This document shows positions 26,058 through 35,789 of a DNA stretch of 64,000 nucleotides, one piece after another (positions within the stretch are counted from its first letter, which is position 1; every line of letters begins with the position of its first letter). Location of the stretch: assembly GCF_000943545.1 (NCBI RefSeq), contig NZ_JTHP01000013.1:39091-103090 (forward strand), read 5' to 3'. The notes under the pieces are model-generated. The model saw only the letters and a program-made list of their open reading frames with translations, was not told the origin of the DNA and made no database searches. Origin of the DNA: Paenibacillus terrae (lineage in GTDB: Bacteria > Bacillota > Bacilli > Paenibacillales > Paenibacillaceae). The translations under genes and the position numbers were made by a program.

Positions 26058-27527
26058 TCAGACGAAATATTCAATCAAGTTGCTATTCTCATCAATGTAT
26101 TGGATAGTGGTTCGCTTAGTTATAAGGTCAATAAGAAGTTCGCAGTACTTTCCATTATGATCCCAACGCAATCTAACTTCTTCTGTTGATGATTCCTTTA
26201 CTTTAAACTCTCCGTTAAATGCCTCATAATCGTTACGGAATTGAATGAGCTTCAGAAGCCGCTGTACGACTTCTTTTTGAAGCGATTGCTCGATTTCTTC
26301 AAGAGTGTAGTTGTGACGGTTAATTTCACGGCCATCACCGGTTGCCTCAACACGCTCATAGTCATTTTCTCCGGCAAGCAGCCCTACATAATACACCTGT
26401 GGAATTCCGGGTGCAAAAAATTGAATGGCTCTTGCAGCAAGGTAAGAATCATCATCGCAATTAAGTACGGAGTAGTAGGTACAGCGAATCTGATGCACAT
26501 CGAACCCGTCCTCCCCTTTATGCTCATCCGATAGAATTAAGCTGAGATTGGAGCCTCTATCCAAACAGATGTTCACGAGTTCTTGTGCCTCTGTGCTATT
26601 AATTAGTCCGTCCAAATCAGGCTTAACCGGGATGCCGTCATGGCAGTCAAGCATCGTGAACTGCTTGGCGGGACGGGTCTTCAAGTAGTCGCAGAGAGCT
26701 ACGCTAGACTGGTTTATAATGGCTTGCAGAATGCGGTAGGGTAAAATAAAGTCGTAAATCCAGTAACCATGTTCTGCTAATTTATACTGAATGGAGTGAT
26801 GTGAGTGTACTTCTGGAAGCAGTTCAATCTCTAATGATTCAGCAAGATCCTTGATCCAACCAAGAAAATCATAAATTTCCGGTTCAACGAAAAAACAACT
26901 AGTTCCCAGTTTCTTAATAACGTATCCCACCGCATCCAAGCGAACAATTTTGACATTGTATTTTTTAAAATTTTCGAAGAATAAGGTGAGGATCTGTTTT
27001 GTCATTTCCGAACGGATATCTAAATCAATTTGTTCAGAAGGATCCGTCTTTCCGAACGTAGTCCATACTTTTTCATATGTGTCGCTCTCTTGAATTTGAA
27101 AAGTTGAGTATGGCTGTGGCTTGCGCAAGAACATCTTGTCTATATCTTTTTGTACGGGGATCCCATCATCCCAGAGTTTATCTAAGGTGAGGAATAGGTC
27201 TAAATATTTTGAGTTACGACCGTATCTTAGAAAGTCTTGAAAGTATTCCGATTTCTGTGAAATATGATTAACCATAAAGTCAACTAGGATATCGAAACGT
27301 TCTCCTATTTCACGGATATCATCCCACGTTCCAAATGAGGGGTCAATTTCAAGATAGGTAATCGGAGCAAAACCCCTGTCGCCTGAAGAAGGGAATGGAG
27401 GGAGGATATGTACACCACCCTTAAAAATTTCCGAAAAATGTGAATTGAGTACATTCTTTAACGTTTTTAAATCTCCGCCAAGCGAGTCAGGGTATGAAAT
27501 CAATTGTACTTTATTTTTTAATGGCAT
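26058..27527 (-). CDS. gtfA: Sucrose phosphorylase-type glycoside hydrolase (GH13_18)
   Basis: 489 residues. Sucrose phosphorylase splits sucrose with phosphate to glucose-1-phosphate and fructose in the cytoplasm. Seen: VQLISYPDSLGGDL start, LPPFPSSGDRGFAPI, VDFMVNHIS, nucleophile Asp in VRLDAVGY (near 197), acid Glu in LPEVHSH (near 240), transition-state Asp in LDCHDGIPV (near 295), and GIPQVYYVGLLAG. The length and N-terminal sequence are typical. The close family member, sucrose-6'-phosphate phosphorylase, cannot be excluded. It lies 12 bases after pfkB. AGGAGG before the start. Confidence 0.88.
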   Translation of the reverse strand: MPLKNKVQLISYPDSLGGDLKTLKNVLNSHFSEIFKGGVHILPPFPSSGDRGFAPITYLEIDPSFGTWDDIREIGERFDILVDFMVNHISQKSEYFQDFLRYGRNSKYLDLFLTLDKLWDDGIPVQKDIDKMFLRKPQPYSTFQIQESDTYEKVWTTFGKTDPSEQIDLDIRSEMTKQILTLFFENFKKYNVKIVRLDAVGYVIKKLGTSCFFVEPEIYDFLGWIKDLAESLEIELLPEVHSHHSIQYKLAEHGYWIYDFILPYRILQAIINQSSVALCDYLKTRPAKQFTMLDCHDGIPVKPDLDGLINSTEAQELVNICLDRGSNLSLILSDEHKGEDGFDVHQIRCTYYSVLNCDDDSYLAARAIQFFAPGIPQVYYVGLLAGENDYERVEATGDGREINRHNYTLEEIEQSLQKEVVQRLLKLIQFRNDYEAFNGEFKVKESSTEEVRLRWDHNGKYCELLIDLITKRTTIQYIDENSNLIEYFV

Positions 27528-27538
27528 GTTTGTTCCTC

Positions 27539-28495
27539 CTACATTCGGTATAAGGAGCTAATGACTTCAAGTTTGGGCAAGTCTATGACGGCACCGGTAA
27601 ATTGTAATTTGTAAGCACTTGTAGCAAACCCCATACGAAGGGATTCACGAATCGTATGACCTTTTATAATCCCAGTATAGAACCCTGACCAAAAAGCATC
27701 TCCAGCTCCTGTAGTATCTATCACCTCTGTGGCTAATGAAGGGAATTTTTCGATTGAGCTGCCGTTGGACACAAGCGCTCCTTTCTTGCCCATGGTCAAT
27801 ATAACTAATTTAGCTCCGAGCTCAAGAAACTTCTCGATGTATCGTTCGGGTAAGTCACTGCCAAATAAGCGCTCAGCATCATCCTCAGATGGTTTTAGAA
27901 TATCGCTTTTTGCAATAATGGATTGAACGTAGCCGATCCCATCCTCGCCTTTTTCCCAGAGCCTTTTATGATAATTAGGGTCAAAGCAAACGAGCACACC
28001 GTTTTCTTTTGCAATTTCGATTGCTCTCTCGATTGTCTGGCGGGCAGGATATTTGGAGATTGGCCAGCAGGAAAAATGCAATACTTTAGAATCTTTTAGG
28101 TACTGTTCAAGTTTTGAGGTGTAGACCAGTTGATAATCAGCCCCTCTATAGAAAATCGGTATTGGTGTCGATTTGCTTTTCGTCAGCATTACCATGCTTG
28201 TCGCCTCATGTACTGTTTGAATGCAATCGGTATTCATTCCGGCGTTTTGGAGCTGTTTCAAAAGAAAATTTCCTAATCCATCATCCCCGATCGCTGATGC
28301 TACCACCGAGCGAATTCCAAGTTTTTTTGCATTCATCACGATATTAGAGGGTGATCCCCCAAAATACTTTTGATAACTATTGCTCAAGGAGTCCTCATTA
28401 TAATCGGTTGATATCAGATCGACAAGAATCTCTCCGATTGCTAACAGATCATTATTTTTGTTATGAAAGGTGATTTTTTCATCTAAATTAAACAT
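27539..28495 (-). CDS. PfkB-family sugar kinase, probable fructokinase
   Basis: 318 residues of the ribokinase fold: N-terminal LAIGEILVDLIS, KYFGGSPSNIVMNAKKLG sugar-binding Gly pair, and the C-terminal ATP signature DTTGAGDAFWSGF with catalytic Asp. The start is ATG 28495 (MFNLDEK), since GGGGAGGAG lies just before it. It is placed between melA and the sucrose phosphorylase; phosphorylating the fructose released by that enzyme is the natural role (inference). The palindrome at 28537-28568 stands in its promoter. Confidence 0.85.
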   Translation of the reverse strand: MFNLDEKITFHNKNNDLLAIGEILVDLISTDYNEDSLSNSYQKYFGGSPSNIVMNAKKLGIRSVVASAIGDDGLGNFLLKQLQNAGMNTDCIQTVHEATSMVMLTKSKSTPIPIFYRGADYQLVYTSKLEQYLKDSKVLHFSCWPISKYPARQTIERAIEIAKENGVLVCFDPNYHKRLWEKGEDGIGYVQSIIAKSDILKPSEDDAERLFGSDLPERYIEKFLELGAKLVILTMGKKGALVSNGSSIEKFPSLATEVIDTTGAGDAFWSGFYTGIIKGHTIRESLRMGFATSAYKLQFTGAVIDLPKLEVISSLYRM

Positions 28496-28536
28496 GGCTC
28501 TCCTCCCCAAATTAAAAGTAAAAGTATAGCTCCCAT

Positions 28537-28568
28537 TTTTTATATGTCAATCGATTGACATATAAAAA
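28537..28568. promoter_or_regulatory. LacI-type operator before pfkB
   Basis: A perfect 32-bp palindrome with core TGTCAATCGATTGACA and central CG, typical of LacI-family operators. It lies 42 bases before the pfkB start. Confidence 0.8.
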
Positions 28569-28689
28569 TACTTGCCTCGTATGCAGTTTGGACTTTTAGA
28601 AAACTTCTATTATACTGGTGAATTTAGGATAATATGCAACGGAATTGTCAATAACTTTTTCTACAACCAGGCCATACTGGCCCATATCG

Positions 28690-28815
28690 TGGGAGAAGCA
28701 AGACGGCGATTCAGGCATTGGTTTTCAGGAAGAATGGTACAAGGATAACCTTCCCGATTCGATCAGCATGTCCGTCCCGTCTTCGTTCAATGATGTCGGC
28801 TGGGTATGGTCCTAA
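28690..28815 (+). pseudogene. GH2 beta-glucuronidase-like N-terminal fragment
   Basis: One plus frame reads WEKQDGDSGIGFQEEWYKD followed by SISMSVPSSFNDVG, the characteristic N-terminal stretch of GH2 beta-glucuronidases/galactosidases, then WVWS and a stop. It has no start and no catalytic domain. A fossil sugar gene between pfkB and melA in opposite orientation. Confidence 0.6.
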
Positions 28816-28827
28816 GCCTGTTATTTT

Positions 28828-28857
28828 CGGAACGAATCGTGCTTCGATTCGGTTCCG
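28828..28857. terminator. Hairpin at the end of melA
   Basis: CGGAACGAATCG (28828-28839) and CGATTCGGTTCCG (28845-28857) pair with one mismatch. It lies 35 bases after the melA stop codon on the minus strand. Confidence 0.6.
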
Positions 28858-28891
28858 TGACACACATTATTCATTTTTTATTAATCACACA

Positions 28892-30220
28892 TTAACAAGT
28901 GGAAGTAAAATAATTCCGATCTTCAAAGGTGGGCAGCCATTCTCCGTGTGCTTCGATTAAGTCATCACATAAGGAAATGATATCATCCAGAGATAATTCT
29001 GCAGCTGTATGCGGGTCCAGCATGGCTGCCTGGTATACATACTCTTTTTTCTTGGTGACGGCCGCCTCAATGGTTAGTAGTTGGGTATTAATGTTGGTTC
29101 GATTCAATGCAGCAAGCTGTTCAGGCAATTCCCCTATATAACAAGGAGTAATTCCGCTGCGATCAGCGATACACGGTACCTCTACAACAGCTTTACGGGG
29201 TAAATTACTAATGAGCCCGCCTGAATTCAAAACATTGCCCGCAAACTTAAAGGAGTTATTGGTTTCCATAGCTTCGATAATTCTGGAGCCATATTCTTTT
29301 GAACGTTCGTGAACAAGATTCGTGTTTGTTGTAAGAGTTTCTCTCATTTGTTCCCAATCGCGTATTTGATTTTCACAGCGACGCGGATATTCATCTAGTG
29401 GTATGTTGAATTTTTCAATCAGTTCAGGATAGCTGCGCTTTATAAAGTAAGGATGATATTCTGCATTATGTTCGGAGGATTCTGTAACATAATATCCGAA
29501 TTTATCCATAAGCTCGAAACGAACCATATCATGATGTTTGGACATCTGCTTCTGCAAAGCCCGCCGTTTAATCTCAGGATATAAATCTTTACCATCCTTT
29601 TTCACTTCGAGCAGCCAAGCCATATGGTTAATTCCTGCGATTTTTTCTTCTAATCCATCAGGATCCATGTCTAATGCCTTAAAGAGTTCCTTTGTGCAAA
29701 CTTGAACGCTGTGGCATAATCCAACGGTTTTGACATTCGTATACCTCAGCATCGCACCCGTTAAGGAGGCCATGGGATTCGTATAATTTAAAAACCAGGC
29801 GTCAGGGCATACATCTTCAATATCCCTTGAAATCTCAAATAATACAGGTATGGTTCTCAATCCTCTAAATATGCCGCCAATCCCGATGGTGTCAGCAATC
29901 GTCTGACGAAGGCCATATTTTTTGGGAATTTCGAAATCAATCACGGTGCTTGGTTTATACCCGCCCACTTGAATAGCATTAATCACGTATTTAGCTCCTT
30001 CTAACGCTTCTCGCCTATTCATATAGGCTTTAATTGTGATTGTCTGATTGTAACGATCTCTTAGGTTGGTTAGCATGGTTTCCGATTCTTTTAAGCGTTT
30101 TTCGTCGATGTCGTACAGAGCAAACTCAAATCCATCAAGGGCGGATACCATCATACAATCACCTAATACATTTTTCGTAAAAATGGTACTACCCGCTCCG
30201 ATAAAAGTAATTTTTCGCAT
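28892..30220 (-). CDS. melA: GH4 alpha-galactosidase (MelA)
   Basis: 442 residues of glycoside hydrolase family 4, which cleaves by NAD(+)-dependent oxidation and a divalent metal. Seen: GAGSTIFTKNVLGDCM nucleotide motif at residues 7-22, YDIDEKRL, LNYTNPMA, metal ligands in GLCHSVQ, and GINHMAW. CHSVQ and GINHMAW match alpha-galactosidases rather than 6-phospho-glucosidases. It removes galactose from melibiose or raffinose in the cytoplasm. It lies 24 bases after the second permease gene and is part of the transport operon. A GGGAGGATT-type site precedes the start. Confidence 0.9.
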   Translation of the reverse strand: MRKITFIGAGSTIFTKNVLGDCMMVSALDGFEFALYDIDEKRLKESETMLTNLRDRYNQTITIKAYMNRREALEGAKYVINAIQVGGYKPSTVIDFEIPKKYGLRQTIADTIGIGGIFRGLRTIPVLFEISRDIEDVCPDAWFLNYTNPMASLTGAMLRYTNVKTVGLCHSVQVCTKELFKALDMDPDGLEEKIAGINHMAWLLEVKKDGKDLYPEIKRRALQKQMSKHHDMVRFELMDKFGYYVTESSEHNAEYHPYFIKRSYPELIEKFNIPLDEYPRRCENQIRDWEQMRETLTTNTNLVHERSKEYGSRIIEAMETNNSFKFAGNVLNSGGLISNLPRKAVVEVPCIADRSGITPCYIGELPEQLAALNRTNINTQLLTIEAAVTKKKEYVYQAAMLDPHTAAELSLDDIISLCDDLIEAHGEWLPTFEDRNYFTSTC

Positions 30221-30244
30221 TTGTTAATCCTCCCAAAACATAAT

Positions 30245-31132
30245 TTATTTAATGCCTGTAAGCGTGACTCCTTCAATAATTTGCTTTTGGGCTACAATAT
30301 AAATAATCAATACTGGGATAACAGAGATCGTCGTTCCGGCCATCATTAATGACCAGTCTGCTATATACAGGCCTTTAAACGTATTGAGTAACAACGGTAC
30401 TGTAAATTTCTCTGGTGTATTTAAGAAAATTAAGGCATCGAGGAAGTTATTCCAAGAACCTAAAAAGACGAAAATTCCAACAGCTGCTAGGGCCGGACGA
30501 ATCAACGGCATAATGATCCTCCAGTAGATCTTAAAGCTGCCTGCCCCATCGATGATCGCTGCCTCTTCCAATTCTTTCGGAATACCCATCATAAATTGCC
30601 GTAATAAGAATACAGCAAATGCATTAAATAAGGCGCCTGGAACAATCAAGGATAAGTGAGAGTCAAGCCACCCAATTTTCGTCATAATGATATACAAGGG
30701 AATCATCGTTACTTGTTTTGGAATCATCATGGTCGACAAGAAAAGAATAAATATAAGTTTGGCACCAGGGAAACGGATTTTGGCAAATGCATAGGCTGCC
30801 ATTGAGGCCGTAAGCAATGTAGCCGACACAGACACGGTCGTAATGTAGAAACTGTTCCAGTAAGCCCTTCCGAACGGCATCGCGGTCAAGGAATCTATAT
30901 AATTTGACCATTTAATGGGGTGAGGGATCCATGCCGGAGGCACAAGAAAAATTTGTGACATATCTTTCAGTGAACTGCTTACAGTCCACAGAAAGGGAAA
31001 AATCATTATCATTGCTCCAAGAGTTAATACAGCGTGAAGAATAATTTGAGACAGCTTAATATTTTTCTTTTCCTTTTTCTGTATGACTGGAATAACATTC
31101 TTATCAACACTTCTCATAACGTCATTCGCCAT
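30245..31132 (-). CDS. Carbohydrate ABC transporter permease (MalG/MsmG type)
   Basis: 295 residues with six predicted membrane helices, from IILHAVLTLGAMIMIFPFLW to the C-terminal VIPVLIIYIVAQK. The EAA loop is seen as EELEEAAIIDGAGSFKIYWR, the contact with the ATPase. The ending ITGIK-type tail (GVTLTGIK) is typical of MsmG/MalG. It overlaps the upstream permease by 11 bases. No ATPase gene (MsmK type) is in the operon, so a shared one elsewhere is expected. Confidence 0.9.
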   Translation of the reverse strand: MANDVMRSVDKNVIPVIQKKEKKNIKLSQIILHAVLTLGAMIMIFPFLWTVSSSLKDMSQIFLVPPAWIPHPIKWSNYIDSLTAMPFGRAYWNSFYITTVSVSATLLTASMAAYAFAKIRFPGAKLIFILFLSTMMIPKQVTMIPLYIIMTKIGWLDSHLSLIVPGALFNAFAVFLLRQFMMGIPKELEEAAIIDGAGSFKIYWRIIMPLIRPALAAVGIFVFLGSWNNFLDALIFLNTPEKFTVPLLLNTFKGLYIADWSLMMAGTTISVIPVLIIYIVAQKQIIEGVTLTGIK

Positions 31133-31994
31133 AGTGAACCCACCTTTTTGACATTTTAAATTGGATAAGAGTGAAGATCAGAATAATGACAAACAAAATC
31201 ATTGCTGAAGCAGCGCTCTGTCCCATTTTAAAGTCAATAAAGCCTTGTTGATAAATATGGTACACGAGAGTATAACTTGCTTTAGCCGGCCCGCCATTCG
31301 TCATTACGAAGGCCTGGTCAAATACTTGAAAGGAGCCGATAACAGACATAATGGCAATAAAAAAAGTTGTTGGTGAAAGCAATGGCAAAGTAATGTTCAA
31401 AAACTGTTTAAAACGTGAAGCTCCATCAATTTCAGCAGCTTCATAATAACTTCTTGAAATCCCCTGTAATCCGGCAAGGAAGATAACCATGTTGTTGCCA
31501 AGTCCCCACCAAATACTTAGCATAGCGATAGAAGGAATAACCCAATGCGTATCGGTCAGCCAATCAGGCCCGTTAATTCCGATATGCGAAAGAAGAAGAT
31601 TCAAGACCCCAAAATCACCATTTAATATCCACATCCAAATAACCCCGATAGAAACAGAGCTTGTTACTACAGGCATGAAGTAAAATACCCGATAAAGTTC
31701 CTTCCCCCTCACTTTATTCAGGCCAACTGCCAGGAACAGGGATAGAAAAATGCTTGACGGAATTACGAATATCATATAATAGACTGTATTTTTCATTGCA
31801 ATCCAAAAATCAGGATTGTTAAACTGGTTCGCAAAATTTTCGAAACCAACAAAGGTTCTTGCGCCAAACCCATCCCAGTTCATGAAACTTAACACAAGAG
31901 CATAAACAACCGGGAGCAAAGAGAAGACAAGCAGACCGATTAATTGCGGGGAAACAAAAAGATATCCCGCTAACGTCCTTTGACGATTTCGCAT
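31122..31994 (-). CDS. Carbohydrate ABC transporter permease (MalF/MsmF type)
   Basis: 290 residues, six membrane helices, starting RTLAGYLFVSPQLIGLLVFS. EAA loop: YEAAEIDGASRFKQFLNITLP. Typical of MsmF/LacF-like permeases. It is placed between the binding-protein gene (75 bases upstream) and the second permease, which it overlaps. With MelA next door, alpha-galactosides such as raffinose or melibiose are the likely cargo. Confidence 0.9.
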   Translation of the reverse strand: MRNRQRTLAGYLFVSPQLIGLLVFSLLPVVYALVLSFMNWDGFGARTFVGFENFANQFNNPDFWIAMKNTVYYMIFVIPSSIFLSLFLAVGLNKVRGKELYRVFYFMPVVTSSVSIGVIWMWILNGDFGVLNLLLSHIGINGPDWLTDTHWVIPSIAMLSIWWGLGNNMVIFLAGLQGISRSYYEAAEIDGASRFKQFLNITLPLLSPTTFFIAIMSVIGSFQVFDQAFVMTNGGPAKASYTLVYHIYQQGFIDFKMGQSAASAMILFVIILIFTLIQFKMSKRWVHYGE

Positions 31995-32069
31995 GACTCA
32001 CCCTCCATTTAAAATCGAAATAGAGAAAGGGATCGGTTTCTCACTATCCCTCTCCTTAATTTTGTGTAA

Positions 32070-33401
32070 TTATTTGTTCGTTTCGCGCTCCTTTGTTAGT
32101 TTATTCGTTTCTACTGTAATATTATTGATTGTTGTGTCCACATCTTGTTTTCCCAATAGCAACAAATCGTATTGTTCGTTTACTCTTTCGCTTAAACCGG
32201 GAATACGCCCTTTGAAATACTTAAGGGAACCGTTGGCATAACCTTTTTCACGCGCATCAAGTAAATATTGAGAATGCTCTATCGTTTTGTCGCTTGTTAC
32301 GATATCGTCAATACCGTTAACCGACGGAACCGCACTGCTGTTTCCGGCAAGCCGTGCCTTTTGGCCTTCTTTTGATCCATAGAAAGTCACAAACTTCATT
32401 GCTTCTTCCTGTTCTTTAGACTTTTTGTTTACAGCAAAGAAGGCTATGGGAACTTGTACTGGCTCCATTTTGTTGTTTGTGTTGGATGGCCAATAAATGT
32501 AATCTAATTCCATATTTTTCGCCTGGCTGAACATTGGGGTTAACCATCGCCCCGCTGCTACAATTCCCACTTGATTGGACATAAACATGGCATCTAATCC
32601 TTGCCCCTTTGGAAGAGAGCCGGCGTATTTAATTTGTCCTTTTTCCCTTAAGTCGTTTACAAATTGGATGGCTTCATGAGCCTTTTGATTTTGATCCATT
32701 ACGTAGTTTCCTTGGTCATCATAGGAGAGACCTCCGTTTGACCAAATCCAGGTTTCCATTGTCCAGGTTTCACCAATAAATCCTTGTTTGCCGGCGTCTT
32801 TTAACTTCTTTGTTACTTCATCAAAAGCCGCCCAGTTCCACTTGCCTTCATCAAAATATTCTTGAGGCGTCTTAATTCCCAAATCTTTAAACATCTTTTT
32901 GTTGTAGTACATTACCAATGGACTACAGTCCATTGTAATACCATATATTTTGTCGCCATCTTTTGCAGCTCCCCATAAGCCGTCTGCATACTCATCCGGT
33001 TTGGCGTAGCTATTGTCCGTTTTCATAAATTCCCCCAAGTCAGCAAGGGTACCGTTTTGTACTAACTTGACCATCGTAGCATCCCCGACATAGAATACGT
33101 CCGGCGCATTACCTCCTTGCAGCTGTGTCAATAGTTTCTGCTCATACCCGTCGCTTGCCACCGGTATCAGTTTTATTTTTACGTTTGGATGTTCTTTGGT
33201 GTAGGCATCGATTCCTTTTTGATAAATCTTTAGTTCAGCCGGGTTTCCCCAAGCGGACATCGTAAGGTTTACTGTTTTTCCAATTACGCTTTCACCTGAT
33301 TCAGAAGATGTTGATGTATTGCCACTGCAACCGGTAAGGGCAATCACGCCTGCAAGAATAGCTGGAACAATTCTCAGTATCGCGTTTGATTTCATTATCA
33401 T
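32070..33401 (-). CDS. Sugar ABC transporter substrate-binding lipoprotein
   Basis: 443 residues, with signal peptide and lipobox LTGC (Cys near residue 25), then a family 1 extracellular sugar-binding fold: WGNPAELKIYQKGIDAYTKEHPNVKI, LLTQLQGGNAPDVFYVGD, and a C-terminal DVDTTINNI. It is anchored outside the membrane and delivers sugar to the two permeases. First gene of the operon; GGGAGG stands 7 bases before the start. A cre-like site lies about 70 bases upstream. Confidence 0.9.
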   Translation of the reverse strand: MIMKSNAILRIVPAILAGVIALTGCSGNTSTSSESGESVIGKTVNLTMSAWGNPAELKIYQKGIDAYTKEHPNVKIKLIPVASDGYEQKLLTQLQGGNAPDVFYVGDATMVKLVQNGTLADLGEFMKTDNSYAKPDEYADGLWGAAKDGDKIYGITMDCSPLVMYYNKKMFKDLGIKTPQEYFDEGKWNWAAFDEVTKKLKDAGKQGFIGETWTMETWIWSNGGLSYDDQGNYVMDQNQKAHEAIQFVNDLREKGQIKYAGSLPKGQGLDAMFMSNQVGIVAAGRWLTPMFSQAKNMELDYIYWPSNTNNKMEPVQVPIAFFAVNKKSKEQEEAMKFVTFYGSKEGQKARLAGNSSAVPSVNGIDDIVTSDKTIEHSQYLLDAREKGYANGSLKYFKGRIPGLSERVNEQYDLLLLGKQDVDTTINNITVETNKLTKERETNK

Positions 33402-33469
33402 TTCTATACCTCCCGATTTAAAAAAAATTTGAAAACAGTGAAATGATATTCTTTATTAGCCCTCTACGA

Positions 33470-33484
33470 TTGTAACCGCTTTCT
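33470..33484. promoter_or_regulatory. Candidate CcpA cre site before the sugar operon
   Basis: TTGTAACCGCTTTCT matches the cre consensus WTGNAANCGNWWNCA except for the last base. It lies about 70 bases upstream of the binding-protein start, suitable for catabolite repression. Confidence 0.55.
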
Positions 33485-33647
33485 TTTTTGTTCTAAAAAA
33501 ACTGTTCTCATTTGCCTATCTCACAAGAGGGATATGGCCCCCGCAGTCACCACTTCCCGCCCCCCCTTCAATAAGAAAAAGCTCCCCAGTGACCTCTCAT
33601 AACGGATTGAACCTTTCATCAGATAAAAAATTGCTCAATCAGAATAC

Positions 33648-33785
33648 TTATTTTGTAAGGAGCTGTTGTTGTAATGATAATAAAACACGACCCTCATCAT
33701 CCTCAATGGTAAGTTCATGCGATAAAAGGGTAAAAAATTGCTCTTCATGGGTTAGTACCAGCGAAGCTGACACCACCCGCAAAGT
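33648..33785 (-). pseudogene. C-terminal fragment resembling an ABC ATPase
   Basis: Minus frame LVLTHEEQFFTLLSHELTI followed by an acidic stretch and LLSLQQQLLTK then a stop. LVLTHE resembles the H-loop end of ABC/ABC-F ATPases. Only about 40 codons exist; the 5' side runs into the Tn3 end at 33749. Assignment is tentative. Confidence 0.3.
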
Positions 33786-33790
33786 AGATG
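33749..33790 (+). repeat. Tn3-type terminal inverted repeat, left-end orientation (L1)
   Basis: GGGTTAGTACCAGCG followed by GCTGACACCACCCGCAAAG. It matches the 35799 and, in reverse, 60040-60078 sequences. It stands immediately outside the tnpI stop codon, as the end of the element should. Confidence 0.65.
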
Positions 33791-33793
33791 TTA

Positions 33794-34500
33794 TTATATG
33801 GTAAACTTATTGATAACCTCGTTGTACTCTTGCTGGGCATCAGTGATCGCCAGCTTTGAATAGACCTCTAACGACTTACGGCTTTCGTGACCGGAATAAG
33901 GCTGTATGAGTGCGTCATCGATGCCCTGCTTTTTAAGCCAAGTCAACAGGAAATGTCGCAGCTTGTGAGGGGACAAGTTTTGTACAAAACCGACTTCTTC
34001 CGAAATATTTGGCCAATATCTATCTTATTTCCCGATCCATATATTTTTCTTCCATGATGATTGGAACAGATAAACTTCCTGTTTCTTTTTCATTGAATTG
34101 GCGTGCATGGCCAGCATCCCCTTAAACGATTGAAGGAATGGAACAATGCGAATCTTGCTACCCTCGCCCTTATTAATCCGGATTTGGCAGTAGTGGAAAT
34201 CAACATCGGTCAACTTGACATTGATCAGCTCTTTTATCCGACCCCCGGTATATAGCAGCGTCTTGGCGATCATCATGTCTTGGAAGTTCTTTGCTTGCCA
34301 AACCGCATCGTAGCGTTTAAGCTCCTCTTCTGTAGGTGCATAGGGGAGCTTCTTCGATGTTTTTGGCCCAGCTCTGTTGGAAGATGTTGAAACAGGCTCT
34401 TGAGATAGGCATAACCTGGTCGTTCCCCTCTGAGATACTTCGCCAGCTCCTTCGCTTTGCGTACACCTTCTTCCAACGGAAGGCGTCCACTCATGTTCAG
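33794..34500 (-). pseudogene. tnpI: TnpI-type tyrosine recombinase of a Tn3-family element, frameshifted
   Basis: Pieces in three frames form one tyrosine recombinase: [20 protein letters not shown] (34400-34470), [40 protein letters not shown] with the first catalytic Arg, then [18 protein letters not shown] (HxxR) and [15 protein letters not shown] with GH and a Tyr. Such genes serve as the co-integrate resolvase in Tn4430/Tn5401-like transposons. At least two frame breaks (near 33990-34020 and 34330) make it non-functional as written. Confidence 0.75.
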
Positions 34501-35789
34501 CCTAAATGTGCCGTAAGGGTTTACGTGCGTGTAGATCAGTGGGGCAAGAGCCCGAAAGTCTTCCGGAGCCATCATATCGAACCATTTACGGGTCGGATAG
34601 GATGCTTTGCAGCATAATGGTCTTGATGTACACCAGACAGTTTTGCAGAAGATGAAGAGACAATACGGCCAGCTCTTGATCCTCTAACCGGTTGATAGAA
34701 TTTCTCCGCCTTTACCGTAGAAAATAAAGCTTTTGGTCGAGTTCCAATTGTCCACGACATCCAACCTTTCATTGATCTCGCGGCGCAGCTCCTCAGAGTG
34801 CAGGTAATCGCACAGGAATATCGTTTTGACTGCTTTGTCGAGTTCTCCCAAAGCTTGATAAGTCGAATGGTTTAAATTATTGCGGGTAAATCGTTTTAAG
34901 ATTGCCTCCGTTTCAACAGTTCCGAGTCGCAGAGCCGTAGCTACTTCATCATTTGATCGTATTGCTGCCGAAATTGGTCGGGTCAGCATTGGTTGCAAAT
35001 TCGGATAAGCATCCGTCATGCCTGGTTCGGGCCGGTAAAGTTTTTCCGAATGAATCGCTTTAAGCCGTGGCATGAGCTGATAGCCCAAAAGGTAACAAAA
35101 TGCGAATGCAACTTCGCTGTGGCCGTGTGACGACCGCGATACCGGATATGTCATTCGGTCATCAGATCTCGATCCCATGCGCCAAACTTTTTAGAATCCG
35201 ATGCACAGGAAGTCGTAGCATCACCCTAAATATCCTGCATCCGAAAACGAAAAATGGCATTCACCAGTTCGGAAATTGCGTTTCGAAGATTATCCTTATG
35301 AATGAATTTCCTCCGGACGTACAGCAAGTCTTTGTAGCTTTCTCCATGCTCACCGGCACTCACACGTTTCAACCCGGTATTTGTCCCGAGACCATAAAGG
35401 GACAGAATGAGTCTCTTTTGCAGGGTATCCCGGCTTAACACTTCACGTACAGCAACAGTCTTGAATTTTTCCGTAAATCCTACACATAGATCGGCCTCTT
35501 TTAAAATGTCCAAGAGGCTCGTCATCGGCCAGCGCCAAAGCATCTCAGATCCTATCTGCAATAAGTTGACCGGCTCTGCTTGTGGCTCTAACGGAGATAA
35601 GCTAATCCAACCGTTCCCCTTCTCAGTGATCAGGACTTTTGGGTTTTTATGGAGACCAGTATCAAGTTTTTCTAATCCATCTTTCATGGCCTGCTTCAAC
35701 GGTGCAATGAACGCTTCCGCATCCAGCGGGTGCTTCAGAGCCTTATAATTTTCTTCCCGCCGTTTTTCGAAACATATTTTCACATACAT
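34460..35789 (-). pseudogene. tnpA: Tn3-family transposase (TnpA), C-terminal half with internal deletion
   Basis: Pieces in order on the minus strand: RREENYKALKHPLDAEAF, LLQIGSEMLWRWPMTSLLDI, ASDSKKFGAWDRDLMTE (first catalytic Asp region, 35120-35180), then a jump to [53 protein letters not shown] (Glu region) and the end [19 protein letters not shown]. About 60 residues between the first two blocks, including the normal second Asp region, are deleted; there are also frame changes near 34770 and 35150. The N-terminal 400 or so residues are missing and replaced by TIR sequence at 35772. Confidence 0.8.
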
